A stretch of DNA of 64,000 nt from DAISJI01 sp964559835 (GCA_964559835.1 CAZLJE010000014.1:72375-136374), one strand, 5' to 3'; counted from the first letter of the stretch, positions 16,156 to 26,080 are shown. Program-made: numbers and translations. Notes: a model not told the origin generated them from the letters alone.

Positions 16156-16161
16156 AACACT

Positions 16162-16623
16162 ATGAAGCAGCACGATTATCACGTGCGCGTTACCTGGACC
16201 GGCAACAACGGCGAGGGCACGAGCAGCTACGCATCCTATCGGCGCGACCACCTGATAGAGTCCGAGGGCAAGGCTCCGGTCCTCGCCTCCAGCGACCCAC
16301 ATTTCCGCGGCGATCCCACCCGCTACAACCCGGAAGAGTTGCTGGTCGCGAGCCTCTCGTCGTGCTACATGCTGTGGTACCTGCACCTGTGCGCGGTAAA
16401 CCAGATAAGGGTAGTCGAATATCGCGACGCCGCGTGCGGTGTGATGGAAGAATCGCCGGACGGTTCAGGGAGATTCGTGCGCGTGGTGCTCAAGCCGGTG
16501 GTGAAGATCTCGGCCGGCAATGACCGGGAAAAGGCAGTCGCGCTGCATCACGAGGCGCACCGCAATTGCTTCATCGCGAACTCGGTCAATTTCCCGGTGG
16601 ATTGCGAGCCCGAAATCATCTGA
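16162..16623 (+). CDS. OsmC/Ohr family protein
   Basis: A 153-aa OsmC-like thiol peroxidase-fold protein. The two conserved cysteines appear in LSSCYMLWYL and HRNCFIANSV, and NPEELLVASLSSC is the family block. OsmC proteins reduce organic hydroperoxides or bind thiols in the cytoplasm; the substrate is not evident. It is monocistronic. Its only Shine-Dalgarno-like sequence (GGGTGGG) is the 3' arm of a perfect 11-bp hairpin (16127-16155) ending 6 bases before the ATG, so translation may be controlled by folding of that hairpin. Confidence 0.9.
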   Translation: MKQHDYHVRVTWTGNNGEGTSSYASYRRDHLIESEGKAPVLASSDPHFRGDPTRYNPEELLVASLSSCYMLWYLHLCAVNQIRVVEYRDAACGVMEESPDGSGRFVRVVLKPVVKISAGNDREKAVALHHEAHRNCFIANSVNFPVDCEPEII

Positions 16624-17074
16624 CGGCGATCATTAGCTGCCGCGCTTATCGCTGGCATGCGGGCCACGATGTTTACTAGTTAAATAACACTTATCGCGTC
16701 ACGACATATTCGTCGTTCGGTAGGCAACGGCAACACTTTTTCTCCGAAATATTGAATTCCGGAGACCATGGAACATCCGTGAATCCGTAGAATTGTCCGG
16801 CAGCGGACACTTTCCTCCCCTGTCTTCTTCTATTTACAAATCTTTACGTATGGTCCAAAAAGTGCATGTTTCCAGCACCAGTCATGCGAGATTTACCGCC
16901 GCAATGTGCGCACTCTAGGCGGCGGATAAGGTTTGGCAATCTGTGAAATGGGGCACGGGTTGATTTGATCCAAGGTTCGGGCTCTTAAGTTCGTTACAAG
17001 ACAAGCAACATCGTTTGCGCGGAATCTTACGTTCAGTTTTCTGGATGTGGGTTCAATCGCTCCTGGAGGGATCG
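16624..17074. other. Leader spacer of the TonB-dependent receptor
   Basis: No gene. It is AT-richer than its surroundings and contains TCTCCG/CCGGAGA and GTCCG/CGGAC short inverted repeats plus a partial CACGGAT-type remnant near 16775-16790. A promoter must lie here, but I cannot assign one. Confidence 0.5.
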
Positions 17075-20000
17075 ATGAGACGCTTACTTGGCAGGTTTTT
17101 CTACGTGTGTCTGCTGCTGGCAGTCCCGCTGCTGGTTGCAGCACAATCGGATGTGGGCGGGGTCACGGGGACAGTGACCGACAACTCGGGCGCTGTGGTT
17201 CCCAACGCCACCGTCGAATTGAAAGATAACAGTACCAATCAGATCACCACAGCACATACCAATAACGCCGGACAATACACCTTTTCGCGTGTCGAGCCTG
17301 GCACGTACACGCTGACCGCGAAAGCTTCGAACTTCAGCACCGCCGTCATCGCCAATCTCAAGGTTAACGTCGGCAAGACGGCAACTTCCAACATCGTCCT
17401 AAAGGTAGGGTCAGTCGAGCAGATTGTGGAAGTCCAGGCCGGCGCAGCGACCGAACTGCAGACGCAGGATGCCAGCGTGGGCGCCGTGCTCACGAACCAG
17501 GATCTGCGCTCGATCCCGAATCTCGGGCGCGATGCCACCGGCCTCGTCCTGTTGCAACCGGGCGCGATGCCGCTGCAATCCGGCGATGAGAACTCGGGCG
17601 GACAGATCATGGGCGCCCGTAGTGACCAGAACACGTTCATGCTGGACGGAGGCGACATCAGCAACAGCACGGACGGCCTGGGCTCGTACGCGGGTCGTAA
17701 CAACTTCAGCGGTTCTCCCCACGGTGCCGTTCCGACGCCGGTGGACTCGCTGGAGGAATTCCGCGTCGTTACCAACAACAATATGGGCGGGTTCAACCGC
17801 TCGGCCGGCGCCGAAGTGCAGATGGTGACGCGGCGCGGCACCAATAACTGGCACGGCAATCTCTACGATTACGGCATCTACGACGAGACCAACGCCGCAG
17901 ACTGGTCGTTCGCGCATACTCAATGGTTGACGCAGCAAGCTGGCGGCACGCCGAAACCAAAGCCGGAGTGGCGCGACAACCGCTTCGGCGGCAGCTTCGG
18001 CGGACCTATCTTCAAGGACAAGACGTTCTTCTTCCTGAACGTCGAGAGCCGCCACTTCCTGAAAGGGAACACCCTTTCCCGCTGGACGCCGACCTCCAGC
18101 ATGCTCGCCGGCAACATCGGTTACAAAACAACGTCCGGCTCTTACAACTTCGTCCCCATCGCTTCGCTGGACCCGCTCGGTATCGGCATGAACCAGACCG
18201 TGCTCAAGCTGTGGAAGACGATGCCGGCGCCCAACTCAGCCGGTGGTGACGGCGCCAATTTCGGCGTGTTCACCGGTGCTGCTCCGCTTGTGACCAACTC
18301 CGAGAGCGTAGTCGGCCGCATCGATCACCAACTCACGCAGAACTGGCACGTCATGGGGTCATACCGGTACGGCGTCGAGGACAACAGCACGACCAACCAG
18401 ACGCTGATGACATCCTCAGGATTTAAATCGCTGAGTTCGCGTCCGGTGTGGGGCAACTACGCGGTCGGTGGAGTCACGGGGCAGCTCACGCCGCACCTGA
18501 CCAACGACGCGCACTTCAATTTCACCCGCCTGTACTGGAAGTGGGGTACGTCTGGCGACCTGCCGCAGGTGGCCGGACTGGGCGGCGCACTCCAGATCCG
18601 TTCCGAGAGCAACACGAGCGCTGTGTTGCCGTATAACGTGGACACGCAGCAGACCCGTCAGCGTCTGTGGGATGGTAAGGACTACAACGTCACGGACACG
18701 CTGTCGTGGATGAAAGGTAACCACTTTTTCTCGTTCACAGGGCGTTTCGGCTGGCAGCGCTTCACCCACATGCGCAATGACAAGGTGACGGGCGGCACCA
18801 CTTACCCGATCTACTACGACGCCTATACCACGACGAGTACCTATCCTCTGTCTGGCATTCCGTTCCCAGCCGACATGGATTCCACCTACAAAGGCAACTT
18901 CGGCGCCGCCTACGTCTCCGCGCTTGGGATCATCACGCGCGCGACGCAGGTGCTGACCCGGGATGGGAGCCTCACCCCGAACCCTCGCGGCACGTGGATC
19001 ACGGCGAAAGACATCGTTGATAACTGGTCCATCGGCTTCAACGATGCCTGGAAGATCAAGCCGTCGCTCACGCTGAGCTATGGTCTGACCTGGAGCGTCG
19101 AACTGCCACCGTACTCGCCCAACGGGACGCAGACCATGGAAGTGGATGCCGCAACCGGCAAGGTATTCAGCGTCGATCAGTACCTTGGAACGAAGGCCTC
19201 CATGCTGTCACAGGGCCAGTGGTATAACCCGGTGATCGGCTTTGCGCCTATCAAGGGGACTGGACGCAAGTACCCGTTCGATCCGGATTACACCAACCTC
19301 GGACCGCGTCTTGCACTGGCATGGAACCCGTCGGCATCGAGCGGAATCTTCGGGCACATCCTCGGAGAGAAGAAGACCGTCATCCGTGCCGGATGGTCTC
19401 GGAACTTTGACCGTCTGAACGGCGTGGACCTGGTCATGACGCCCGCCCTCGGTGTGGGATTTGCTGATCTCGCCATCTGCAAGTCTCCCAAGACCGACGG
19501 CTCCTGTGGCGGCGCGAAGGGCACTCCGACCACCGCCTTCCGCATTGGCACGAACGGCAACTCCATCACCATTCCCGGGCTGGCGCCGGTCACGGCTCCG
19601 GTCATCCCGGGTACCAACGCCCCGTTTAGCGCGGTGGATTGGCACATCGATCCGCGGCGTCAGGTGGGCAGCACCGACGTGCTGACGTTGAGCATTCAGC
19701 GTGAAATGCCCAGCAACATGATGCTCGAAGTCGGGTTTGTCGGCCGCATCTCGCGTGACCTGTACGAGAAAGTGGACCTGAACAATGTTCCGTACATGTT
19801 CAAGATGGGCGGTCAGACTTTCGCCCAGGCGTACGATGCGCTGCAGATGGCCTCTATCCAGGATCCCACGGGCAATACCTTTGCCACACAACCCTTCTTC
19901 GAAGCCGCATTGAAGGGCAGCAGTTACTGTACTGGGTATGCTACCTGTACAGCCGCTGTGATGGCTCAGGAAGGTCCGGCGGGCAATGGTTATCTCAACA

Positions 20001-20953
20001 CACGTGACGTCTCCGATACATTCTCAGACCTGGAGGGGAATTGGGCCATCGGTAACGGGTCCCTTACGCAATTCGGCCAGGAAGTGTACTCGTTCGATAC
20101 CACGACCAGCCGCGGCAAGGGGCGGTATGCGGGCGCGTACTTCATGTTGAGAAGAGGAGGAAAGAACGTCTCCTTCCAGGCGAACTACACCTTGTCGAAG
20201 TCGCTGGATTCCTATGGCTGGAACCAGGACATCATCGACACCATGCAGGACGCCTACAACCCGAACCGCTCCTACGGACCGTCGCTGTTCGACCGCCGCC
20301 ATGTATTCAACGGCTGGATGAATTGGCAACTGCCCATCGGACGCGGCCAGCGCTGGCTGAACTCCGGCGGCGTGGTTGACAAGGTGCTCGGCGGATGGGG
20401 TTCGTCGTTCGTATTCTCGGCCGGAAGCGGAGTTCCGAACATGCTGGTGAACGGTAACGTCTGCGGAACGGAGTTCGGCGGAGGCTTGTACTCGTACTCC
20501 GACTGCTCCTCGCTGCTGGCAATCAAGCCGGGAAGCTGGAACCTGTCGCGACATAACAATCCCACCGTCGTCGCTGGTGGTTTTGGTTCTGACAGTCTGA
20601 ATTCCAAGAACCAGATCATCTACAACAACGGCTTCGCCAACCCTGGGATCTTTGCCACTGCGGGGCAAGCCGGTAGCAACTTCCGGTACCCGCTGTTCGC
20701 CGATCCTCGGGCCGGCAATCAGAATTGGATGCGCGGAATGGGCTACTGGAACTTCGACATGTCGATGTCGAAGACCACGCGCATCACGGAGAAACTCACC
20801 ATGAAGTTCTCCGCCGACCTCATCAACGCCTTCAACCACCCCAACATGGCTGATCCCTCGACGGACATCTCGAGTTCGAACAGCTTTGGTGTGCTGACGG
20901 GTACGCAAAACATCCCGCGGTACATTCAGTGGGGTATTCGATTCGACTTCTAA
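17075..20953 (+). CDS. TonB-dependent receptor with N-terminal carboxypeptidase-regulatory domain
   Basis: A 1,292-aa outer-membrane receptor of the large acidobacterial type. Signal peptide at 1-23; CarboxypepD_reg-like beta-sandwich at about 27-120 (VTGTVTDNSGAVVPNATV and GQYTFSRVEPGTYTL); plug domain with TFMLDGGDI; then a long beta-barrel rich in aromatic strands, ending in GIRFDF with the terminal Phe used as an outer-membrane assembly signal. It probably imports or binds plant-derived carbohydrates or other large ligands, but no substrate motif is visible. The ATG at 17075 has GGAGG 5 bases upstream; the longer frame start at 17015 has no signal peptide. It is monocistronic, with a strong terminator at 20979-21016. 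The 451-base leader spacer holds no other gene. Confidence 0.95.
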   Translation: MRRLLGRFFYVCLLLAVPLLVAAQSDVGGVTGTVTDNSGAVVPNATVELKDNSTNQITTAHTNNAGQYTFSRVEPGTYTLTAKASNFSTAVIANLKVNVGKTATSNIVLKVGSVEQIVEVQAGAATELQTQDASVGAVLTNQDLRSIPNLGRDATGLVLLQPGAMPLQSGDENSGGQIMGARSDQNTFMLDGGDISNSTDGLGSYAGRNNFSGSPHGAVPTPVDSLEEFRVVTNNNMGGFNRSAGAEVQMVTRRGTNNWHGNLYDYGIYDETNAADWSFAHTQWLTQQAGGTPKPKPEWRDNRFGGSFGGPIFKDKTFFFLNVESRHFLKGNTLSRWTPTSSMLAGNIGYKTTSGSYNFVPIASLDPLGIGMNQTVLKLWKTMPAPNSAGGDGANFGVFTGAAPLVTNSESVVGRIDHQLTQNWHVMGSYRYGVEDNSTTNQTLMTSSGFKSLSSRPVWGNYAVGGVTGQLTPHLTNDAHFNFTRLYWKWGTSGDLPQVAGLGGALQIRSESNTSAVLPYNVDTQQTRQRLWDGKDYNVTDTLSWMKGNHFFSFTGRFGWQRFTHMRNDKVTGGTTYPIYYDAYTTTSTYPLSGIPFPADMDSTYKGNFGAAYVSALGIITRATQVLTRDGSLTPNPRGTWITAKDIVDNWSIGFNDAWKIKPSLTLSYGLTWSVELPPYSPNGTQTMEVDAATGKVFSVDQYLGTKASMLSQGQWYNPVIGFAPIKGTGRKYPFDPDYTNLGPRLALAWNPSASSGIFGHILGEKKTVIRAGWSRNFDRLNGVDLVMTPALGVGFADLAICKSPKTDGSCGGAKGTPTTAFRIGTNGNSITIPGLAPVTAPVIPGTNAPFSAVDWHIDPRRQVGSTDVLTLSIQREMPSNMMLEVGFVGRISRDLYEKVDLNNVPYMFKMGGQTFAQAYDALQMASIQDPTGNTFATQPFFEAALKGSSYCTGYATCTAAVMAQEGPAGNGYLNTRDVSDTFSDLEGNWAIGNGSLTQFGQEVYSFDTTTSRGKGRYAGAYFMLRRGGKNVSFQANYTLSKSLDSYGWNQDIIDTMQDAYNPNRSYGPSLFDRRHVFNGWMNWQLPIGRGQRWLNSGGVVDKVLGGWGSSFVFSAGSGVPNMLVNGNVCGTEFGGGLYSYSDCSSLLAIKPGSWNLSRHNNPTVVAGGFGSDSLNSKNQIIYNNGFANPGIFATAGQAGSNFRYPLFADPRAGNQNWMRGMGYWNFDMSMSKTTRITEKLTMKFSADLINAFNHPNMADPSTDISSSNSFGVLTGTQNIPRYIQWGIRFDF

Positions 20954-20978
20954 CATCCGTCGAACGCTTGCGGTATTC

Positions 20979-21016
20979 CGGGAGTTGCGCGTGAGCGCAG
21001 CTCCCGTTTTATTTTT
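20979..21016 (+). terminator. Intrinsic terminator of the TonB-dependent receptor gene
   Basis: Stem beginning CGGGAG and ending CTCCCG with inner GCGC pairing, followed by TTTTATTTTT. Confidence 0.85.
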
Positions 21017-21083
21017 GCATCAGGGAACGACCTCAGTCGTTCCGAGCCGGATCCGTAACCCTCGCGTGTCGGCCTGCGACGCT

Positions 21084-22052
21084 TCAACGCGCCAGTCTCG
21101 TAAACCTTTTCCGGTAAGCGGTCGGCGTCGTCATCAGGTTCCTGCGAAAGAGCAGCCGCAGCGTCGCGGCCGTTTGCAGGCCAACCGCTTCTGCGACTTC
21201 GTCGACCGATTCGGTAGAAGTTTCCAGGCGCCGTTGCGCCGCCAAAACGCGCTGATGCGTGAGCCATGGGTGCGGCGTTGTCCCGCTCTCCTGGCGGAAG
21301 CGGCGGGCGAAGGTTCGCGGCGACGTCGCGGCCTTCTTCGCCAGGTCCTCGACCCGCAGCTCGTTTTGTAGGTTCGCCTGCGCCCACTCGAGGACGCGCG
21401 CCATACCGCCACCGTTATTCCTGGGGACTGCGTCGGGAACGTATTGCGCCTGGCCACCTTCGCGGTGCGGCGGGACCACGAGGCGTCGTGCGACCTGGTT
21501 CGCGATCTCGGCGCCAAAGTCGCGGCGCACGATGTGCAGGCAAAGGTCGATACCGGCCGCACTGCCGGCGGAGGTGAGGATGCGCCCCTCGTCGACGTAC
21601 AGGACGTCCGGCTCGACGCGGATCTTCGGATACTTCGCGCGCAGCCGTTCGGCGTAACGCCAGTGCGTCGTGACGCGCTTGCCGTCGAGCAGTCCGGTGG
21701 CCGCCAGCACGAACACGCCGGAGCAGATCGAGACCAGGCGCGCGCCATCGTTGTACGCAGTTCGCAAGGCCTTCAACAGCGGCGGGGGCGGAAGTTCGTC
21801 GGGATTGCGCCACCCGGGCACGACGATCGTTCCTGCTTGCCGCAGGCTGCGCAGGCCGCGTTGCGCATGAATAGTCACGCCACCGCTCGCTCGTAGCGGC
21901 CGATCTTCGATGGAGCAGACCTGGAACTCGTACCAGTTGCGCAGGTGCAGCTCCGGCCGGGGTAGCGCGAAGACCTCCGTCACGATGCCGAATTCAAACA
22001 AGGCCAGCCCGTCGTAGGCAACGGCGATGACGCGGCGATGAGAGCGGGGCAT
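21084..22052 (-). CDS. ftrA: GlxA/FtrA-type AraC transcriptional regulator with DJ-1/PfpI domain
   Basis: A 322-aa regulator. Residues 1-190 form a DJ-1/PfpI-like domain (RRVIAVAYDGLALFEFGI, GTIVVPGW, RLVSICSGVFVLA with the elbow Cys110, THWRYAERL). Residues 220-320 are an AraC double helix-turn-helix (LRVEDLAKKAATSPRTFARR and VDEVAEAVGLQTAATLRLLF). It is divergent from a rhodanese gene with 81 bases between the starts, the arrangement I associate with FtrA. It probably senses a small thiol or metabolite and controls the rhodanese gene; this is inference. Confidence 0.88.
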   Translation of the reverse strand: MPRSHRRVIAVAYDGLALFEFGIVTEVFALPRPELHLRNWYEFQVCSIEDRPLRASGGVTIHAQRGLRSLRQAGTIVVPGWRNPDELPPPPLLKALRTAYNDGARLVSICSGVFVLAATGLLDGKRVTTHWRYAERLRAKYPKIRVEPDVLYVDEGRILTSAGSAAGIDLCLHIVRRDFGAEIANQVARRLVVPPHREGGQAQYVPDAVPRNNGGGMARVLEWAQANLQNELRVEDLAKKAATSPRTFARRFRQESGTTPHPWLTHQRVLAAQRRLETSTESVDEVAEAVGLQTAATLRLLFRRNLMTTPTAYRKRFTRLAR

Positions 22053-22133
22053 GGCAGGATTTTAACGTACATTGTCAATTCTGCCGCTTGCTACATTGGC
22101 CCATCCCGCCGAAAGTAGCGTGGGGTGAGAACC

Positions 22134-22586
22134 ATGCCAGTGCTTCCTTCCGATGTCTCCGAAGTGACGGCTATTCCCGCGGCGGCGCCCGGCGATGCGC
22201 TGGCGCATTTCGAGCGCTTATTGGCTTTCGAGACCGACTGCTGGGACGTGCATGCGGCGCTGGCGCGTACTCAGCCGGGCTTCGTGCTGCTCGATGTCCG
22301 CAGCCCGCGGATGTTCGCCTCCGGACACATTCCGGGCGCGGTCAACCTGCCGCGCGCGCGTATCAACGAGCGCAACCTCGCGCAATATGCGTCCGACACG
22401 CTGTTCGTCGTGTACTGCGCCGGGCCGCACTGCAACGGCGCCGATCGCGCGGCGGTCAACCTGGCGCGGCTGGGCCGCAAGGTCAAGAAGATGATCGGCG
22501 GAGTCGAGGGCTGGAAGGACGAGGGCTTCGACCTCGAGAAGATCGACGCAGCGCTCGAAAAGCAAGCAGCCGCTGATGAACGCTGA
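22134..22586 (+). CDS. Single-domain rhodanese-like sulfurtransferase
   Basis: A 150-aa rhodanese domain: FVLLDVRSPRMFASGHIPGA, and the active loop VVYCAGPHCNGADRAA with the catalytic cysteine first. It transfers sulfane sulfur or reduces related thiol substrates in the cytoplasm. About 40 helical residues precede the domain. Start ATG 22134 with GGTGAG upstream; GTG 22125 is possible. It is divergent from the ftrA-type regulator, which likely controls it. Confidence 0.87.
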   Translation: MPVLPSDVSEVTAIPAAAPGDALAHFERLLAFETDCWDVHAALARTQPGFVLLDVRSPRMFASGHIPGAVNLPRARINERNLAQYASDTLFVVYCAGPHCNGADRAAVNLARLGRKVKKMIGGVEGWKDEGFDLEKIDAALEKQAAADER

Positions 22587-22602
22587 TCGACGACTCCAGC
22601 CC

Positions 22603-22632
22603 TTGACAACCTACCCATAGGCGTTCTATGTA
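22603..22632 (+). promoter_or_regulatory. padR-permease promoter
   Basis: TTGACA (22603-22608), 18-bp spacer, TATGTA (22627-22632). The start point predicted near 22640 makes a leaderless padR message likely. Confidence 0.65.
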
Positions 22633-22639
22633 TACGGGG

Positions 22640-22969
22640 ATGGCGAAGAAGCCTGAACTGCTTCCCGGCACCCTCGACCTCCTGATCCTGAATACGCTCG
22701 CGCGCGCGCCGCTGCACGGGTACGGCATTGCGCAGGCGATCAAGCGCGCTTCCGACGAGGTGTTGACGGTGGAAGAAGGCTCGTTGTATCCGGCATTGCA
22801 ACGGCTGCTGCTACAGGGCTGGGTCAAGGCGGAGTGGAAGATGACCGAGACGAACCGGCGCGCCCGTTATTACACCCTCACCGCCGCCGGGCGAAAGCAA
22901 CTGGGCCTGGAGCTGTCACGGTACGAGCAGATGATCGCCGCCATCGGGCGGGTCCTCGAAAACGCGTAG
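22640..22969 (+). CDS. PadR family transcriptional regulator
   Basis: A 109-aa PadR winged-helix repressor: KPELLPGTLDLLILNTL, HGYGIAQAIK, VEEGSLYPALQRL and ARYYTLTAAGRKQL are all family blocks. It lies 8 bases upstream of the orphan ABC permease, the standard acidobacterial pair. A sigma70-like promoter (TTGACA 22603-22608; TATGTA 22627-22632, 18-bp spacer) predicts a transcript beginning near 22640, so I start at ATG 22640, possibly leaderless; ATG 22628 lies inside the -10 box. PadR proteins usually repress their own promoter. Confidence 0.92.
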   Translation: MAKKPELLPGTLDLLILNTLARAPLHGYGIAQAIKRASDEVLTVEEGSLYPALQRLLLQGWVKAEWKMTETNRRARYYTLTAAGRKQLGLELSRYEQMIAAIGRVLENA

Positions 22970-22977
22970 GAGCAGTT

Positions 22978-25638
22978 ATGCATGGCATGCTTCGACTTTT
23001 CCGCAAGCTGGCGTTGCTGGTCCGGCGCAACCGGTTCCACGAGGAACTCGCCGATGAGATGGCGTTTCATCGCGAGCAGACGGAGCGCGAACTGCGGGCT
23101 GAGGGGCTGGCCCCGGATGAGGCCCGCTACGCTGCCGCGCGACAGTTCGGGAATCCTACGTTCTTGAAAGAGCAGAGCCTGGATGTCATCGGGTTCCGGA
23201 TCGAAACCGCATGGCAGGATTTTCGTTACGCGCTGCGCGGGTTGCGCAAGAACCCGGGTTTCGCGGCGACGGCGATCATCATCCTTGCCTTGGGCATTGG
23301 CGCGACGGCCGCCATTTTCAGCGCGGTGAACCCCATCCTGTTCAAACCGCTGCCGTATCCGCACGCGGAACGGGTGATGATGATCAACGAGCGCCGTGCG
23401 GACGGCGCCCCGATGCAGAACACCTTTGCCAGTTACTACGGCGTGGCGGAGCGCAGCCGGTCGTTCGATGCCATTGCCGCGATGAAACCGTGGTTGCCGA
23501 CCATGACCGGGCCGGACGAACCTGAGCGCTTCGAAGGCCAGCGGGTCAGCGCGCCGTACTTCCGCGCCCTCGGCGTGGCGCCGGCGCTCGGGCGCGATTT
23601 CCAGCCGTCGGAGGATACGTTCCGCGGGCCCAACGTGGTCATCCTCAGCGACCGGCTATGGAAACGCCGCTTCCACAGCGACCGCAGGATCATCGGCCAA
23701 GCGATCACACTCGACGACACTCCCTTCGTGGTGATCGGCGTGATGCCGTCGGCGCTGGAGAACGTACTCGCGCCATCGGCAGAGCTGTGGGCGCCTCTGC
23801 AATACAACTCCACGCTGCCGCCCTGGAGCCGGGAATGGGGACATCACCTGCGCATCGTCGGGCGCCTTCGTGAGGGCGTCAGCCGGGAGGAGGCGAAGAG
23901 CGAACTCGACGTGATCATGCACACCCTCGCCCAGGAATATACGGCGGGATACCAGACCTCGGGCGGGCCGCCGGCAGGAATCCTCATCAATGCTCTGCAG
24001 GCGAACCTGACGCAATCGGTAAGGCCGGCGCTCCTGGCCGTGCTCGGCGCGGTGATGCTCGTTTTGCTGATCGCGTGCGTGAACGTGACCAACCTGCTGC
24101 TGGCGCGTGGGGCGCAGCGTCGCGGCGAATTCGCTGTTCGGGCGGCGCTCGGCGCTGCTCCGACACGCATGGTCCGGCAACTGCTGACGGAGAGCCTGGT
24201 AATCGCCCTCCTGGGGGGCATTGTCGGTCTGGTGGTCGCGGACTTCGGCGTGCGTGCGCTCGTGAGCTTGAGCCCTCCCGACTTGCCGCGCCTCGCAGAC
24301 ATCCGGCTGAACGGGGCCGTGTTCGCTCTTGCGTTGGCGATCACGTCGGTCGTCGGAGTGCTCGTAGGCGTGGTGCCTGCGTTCCACGGATCGAGGGGCA
24401 ACCTGCACAACAGCATGCAGGAGAGTTCGCGCCGGACGGCCGGCAGTCACCAATGGACGCGCCGCGTGCTCGTGGTCGCCGAGGTAAGCCTTGCCCTCGT
24501 GCTGCTAGTCTGTGCGGGGCTGTTGTTGCGGAGCCTGCAGCGGCTTTTTGCAGTGGACCCGGGTTTCGATAGCTCACACGTGCTCAGCATGCAGGTGCAG
24601 GAGTCCGGACGGCGCTATGACAAGGATGAGGCGCGATTGCGCTTCTTCCATCAGGCGCTGGAAGCCGTGCGCCAGGTCCCGGGCGTGGTTTCGGCGGGGT
24701 TCACTGCGCAATTGCCTTTGAGTGGCGACTACGAGGTATATGGGGCGCAACTCGATAACGAGTCTGCCGACCAGGGTGAGGGCCTGCTGCGGTATGCGGT
24801 CACGCCGGGTTACCTGGAGACGATGCGCATTCCGCTGCGGGCCGGCCGGGTCTTCACCGAGCAGGACACCGAACCCGGCGCGCCGAAAGTAGCGATCATC
24901 AACGAGGCGCTGGCCAGGCGTAAATATCCGAACCAGGACCCGGTCGGGCGCCGCATCTGCATCCGTTGTAACGCTGGAGATCAGCAGGCCCCGTGGTCCA
25001 CGATCATCGGCGTCGCCGGCGACGTCAGACAGACCTCGCTCGAGCTCAACGACAATGACGCCGTGTACATGCCGAACTCGCAATGGTACTGGGCCGACCA
25101 GGTGATGTCGCTGGTGGTGCGGACAAACGGCGATGCGGCATCGCTAGCCCCCGCTATCCGGAGCGCTATCTGGTCGGTGGACAAGGATGTGCCGATCGTG
25201 CGCGTCGCCACGATGGAGCACCTGCTCGCTACCTCGCAAAGCCAGCGTCATTTTGCGCTTGTGCTGTTCGAGGCGTTCGCGATCGTCGCCCTGCTTCTGG
25301 CAGCCACCGGCATCTACGGCGTGCTGGCGGGGAGCGTCAGCGAGCGGATGCGCGAAATCGGGGTGCGGGCCGCGCTCGGAGCATCGCGCGGCGACATCGT
25401 CAGTTTGATCGTGCGGCAGGCGATGTCGCTGACCGCGCTTGGTGTCCTGATCGGATTGGTGGGCGCGATCGCGGCGTCGCGCGCGCTGATCACGCTGCTG
25501 TTCGGCGTCTCGCGGCTGGATCCGATGACGTACGGCGGCGTGGTGGCGTTGTTGGTCGGAGTGTCGGCGCTGGCGTGCTCCGTTCCGGCGTGGCGCGCGG
25601 CGCGAGTGGATCCGTCGATCACGTTACGGGCAGAGTAA
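22978..25638 (+). CDS. ABC transporter permease, acidobacterial duplicated orphan permease (ADOP) type
   Basis: An 886-aa permease with a short N-terminal helical region common in this group (RLFRKLALLVRRNRFHEELA), then two tandem MacB_PCD plus FtsX units. The first unit opens with YALRGLRKNPGFAATAII and ends near residue 510; the second opens with WTRRVLVVAEVSLALVLLV and ends with SLTALGVLIGLVGA and a last helix. No ATPase gene is adjacent, hence orphan. These proteins probably export peptides or antibiotics or do mechanotransmission with an ATPase encoded elsewhere. AGGAG lies 6 bases before the ATG. It is co-transcribed with padR. Confidence 0.93.
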   Translation: MHGMLRLFRKLALLVRRNRFHEELADEMAFHREQTERELRAEGLAPDEARYAAARQFGNPTFLKEQSLDVIGFRIETAWQDFRYALRGLRKNPGFAATAIIILALGIGATAAIFSAVNPILFKPLPYPHAERVMMINERRADGAPMQNTFASYYGVAERSRSFDAIAAMKPWLPTMTGPDEPERFEGQRVSAPYFRALGVAPALGRDFQPSEDTFRGPNVVILSDRLWKRRFHSDRRIIGQAITLDDTPFVVIGVMPSALENVLAPSAELWAPLQYNSTLPPWSREWGHHLRIVGRLREGVSREEAKSELDVIMHTLAQEYTAGYQTSGGPPAGILINALQANLTQSVRPALLAVLGAVMLVLLIACVNVTNLLLARGAQRRGEFAVRAALGAAPTRMVRQLLTESLVIALLGGIVGLVVADFGVRALVSLSPPDLPRLADIRLNGAVFALALAITSVVGVLVGVVPAFHGSRGNLHNSMQESSRRTAGSHQWTRRVLVVAEVSLALVLLVCAGLLLRSLQRLFAVDPGFDSSHVLSMQVQESGRRYDKDEARLRFFHQALEAVRQVPGVVSAGFTAQLPLSGDYEVYGAQLDNESADQGEGLLRYAVTPGYLETMRIPLRAGRVFTEQDTEPGAPKVAIINEALARRKYPNQDPVGRRICIRCNAGDQQAPWSTIIGVAGDVRQTSLELNDNDAVYMPNSQWYWADQVMSLVVRTNGDAASLAPAIRSAIWSVDKDVPIVRVATMEHLLATSQSQRHFALVLFEAFAIVALLLAATGIYGVLAGSVSERMREIGVRAALGASRGDIVSLIVRQAMSLTALGVLIGLVGAIAASRALITLLFGVSRLDPMTYGGVVALLVGVSALACSVPAWRAARVDPSITLRAE

Positions 25639-25684
25639 CGTCGTTTACGCGGGGTGTCGCATCTAATAAGGTGAAGCAATCCTT

Positions 25685-26080
25685 ATGGGTGGACCCGCGG
25701 CCTCTCACGCTTTTTCGATCCTCGTCGTCGATGACGAGCCTTCGGTCCTCGCCATGCTCCGCGCCGTGCTTGAAAATGAGGGACATTCCGTTGTGGGCGC
25801 GACGAGTGCCGCGGATGCGCGCAAGAAACTTGAGACCGGCGTTTTCGACATGGTCATCACCGACATGCGGATGGAAACGGAGACGGCCGGATTCGACGTC
25901 GTCAGCGCCGCCCGTCGCAGACCGGAGGAACCCACGATCGTTATTCTGACGGCATACCCGATGCGCGATGAGGACTGGCGTGACTCTGGCGCTCACGCCG
26001 GACTCGTGAAAGGAATGCCAATCACTCAGTTGACGGAGGCCGTGGAAAAGCTGCTCTCGGCACGCAAGCAGAGCGCCTGA
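25685..26080 (+). CDS. Stand-alone response-regulator receiver protein
   Basis: A 131-aa CheY-like receiver with no output domain. The acidic pair D16-D17, phosphoacceptor D60 (DMVITDMRM), T89 (VILTAYP) and K109 (AGLVKGMP) are present. It probably relays phosphate in a phosphorelay or controls a partner by binding. No histidine kinase is nearby. The C-terminus ends just before a TTAGGGC stutter palindrome. Confidence 0.9.
   Translation: MGGPAASHAFSILVVDDEPSVLAMLRAVLENEGHSVVGATSAADARKKLETGVFDMVITDMRMETETAGFDVVSAARRRPEEPTIVILTAYPMRDEDWRDSGAHAGLVKGMPITQLTEAVEKLLSARKQSA

Larger units (their letters stand above)
15738..16161. other. Spacer between csp and OsmC genes
   Basis: No gene is supported. 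It contains a 13-bp perfect hairpin (15903-15915 with 15937-15949), a candidate minus-strand promoter for csp (-35 TTGCGC at complement 16063-16068; -10 TATATT at complement 16039-16044; 18-bp spacer), a terminator-like hairpin on the plus strand (16074-16090 then a T run to 16107) and the OsmC leader hairpin (16127-16155). Confidence 0.6.
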
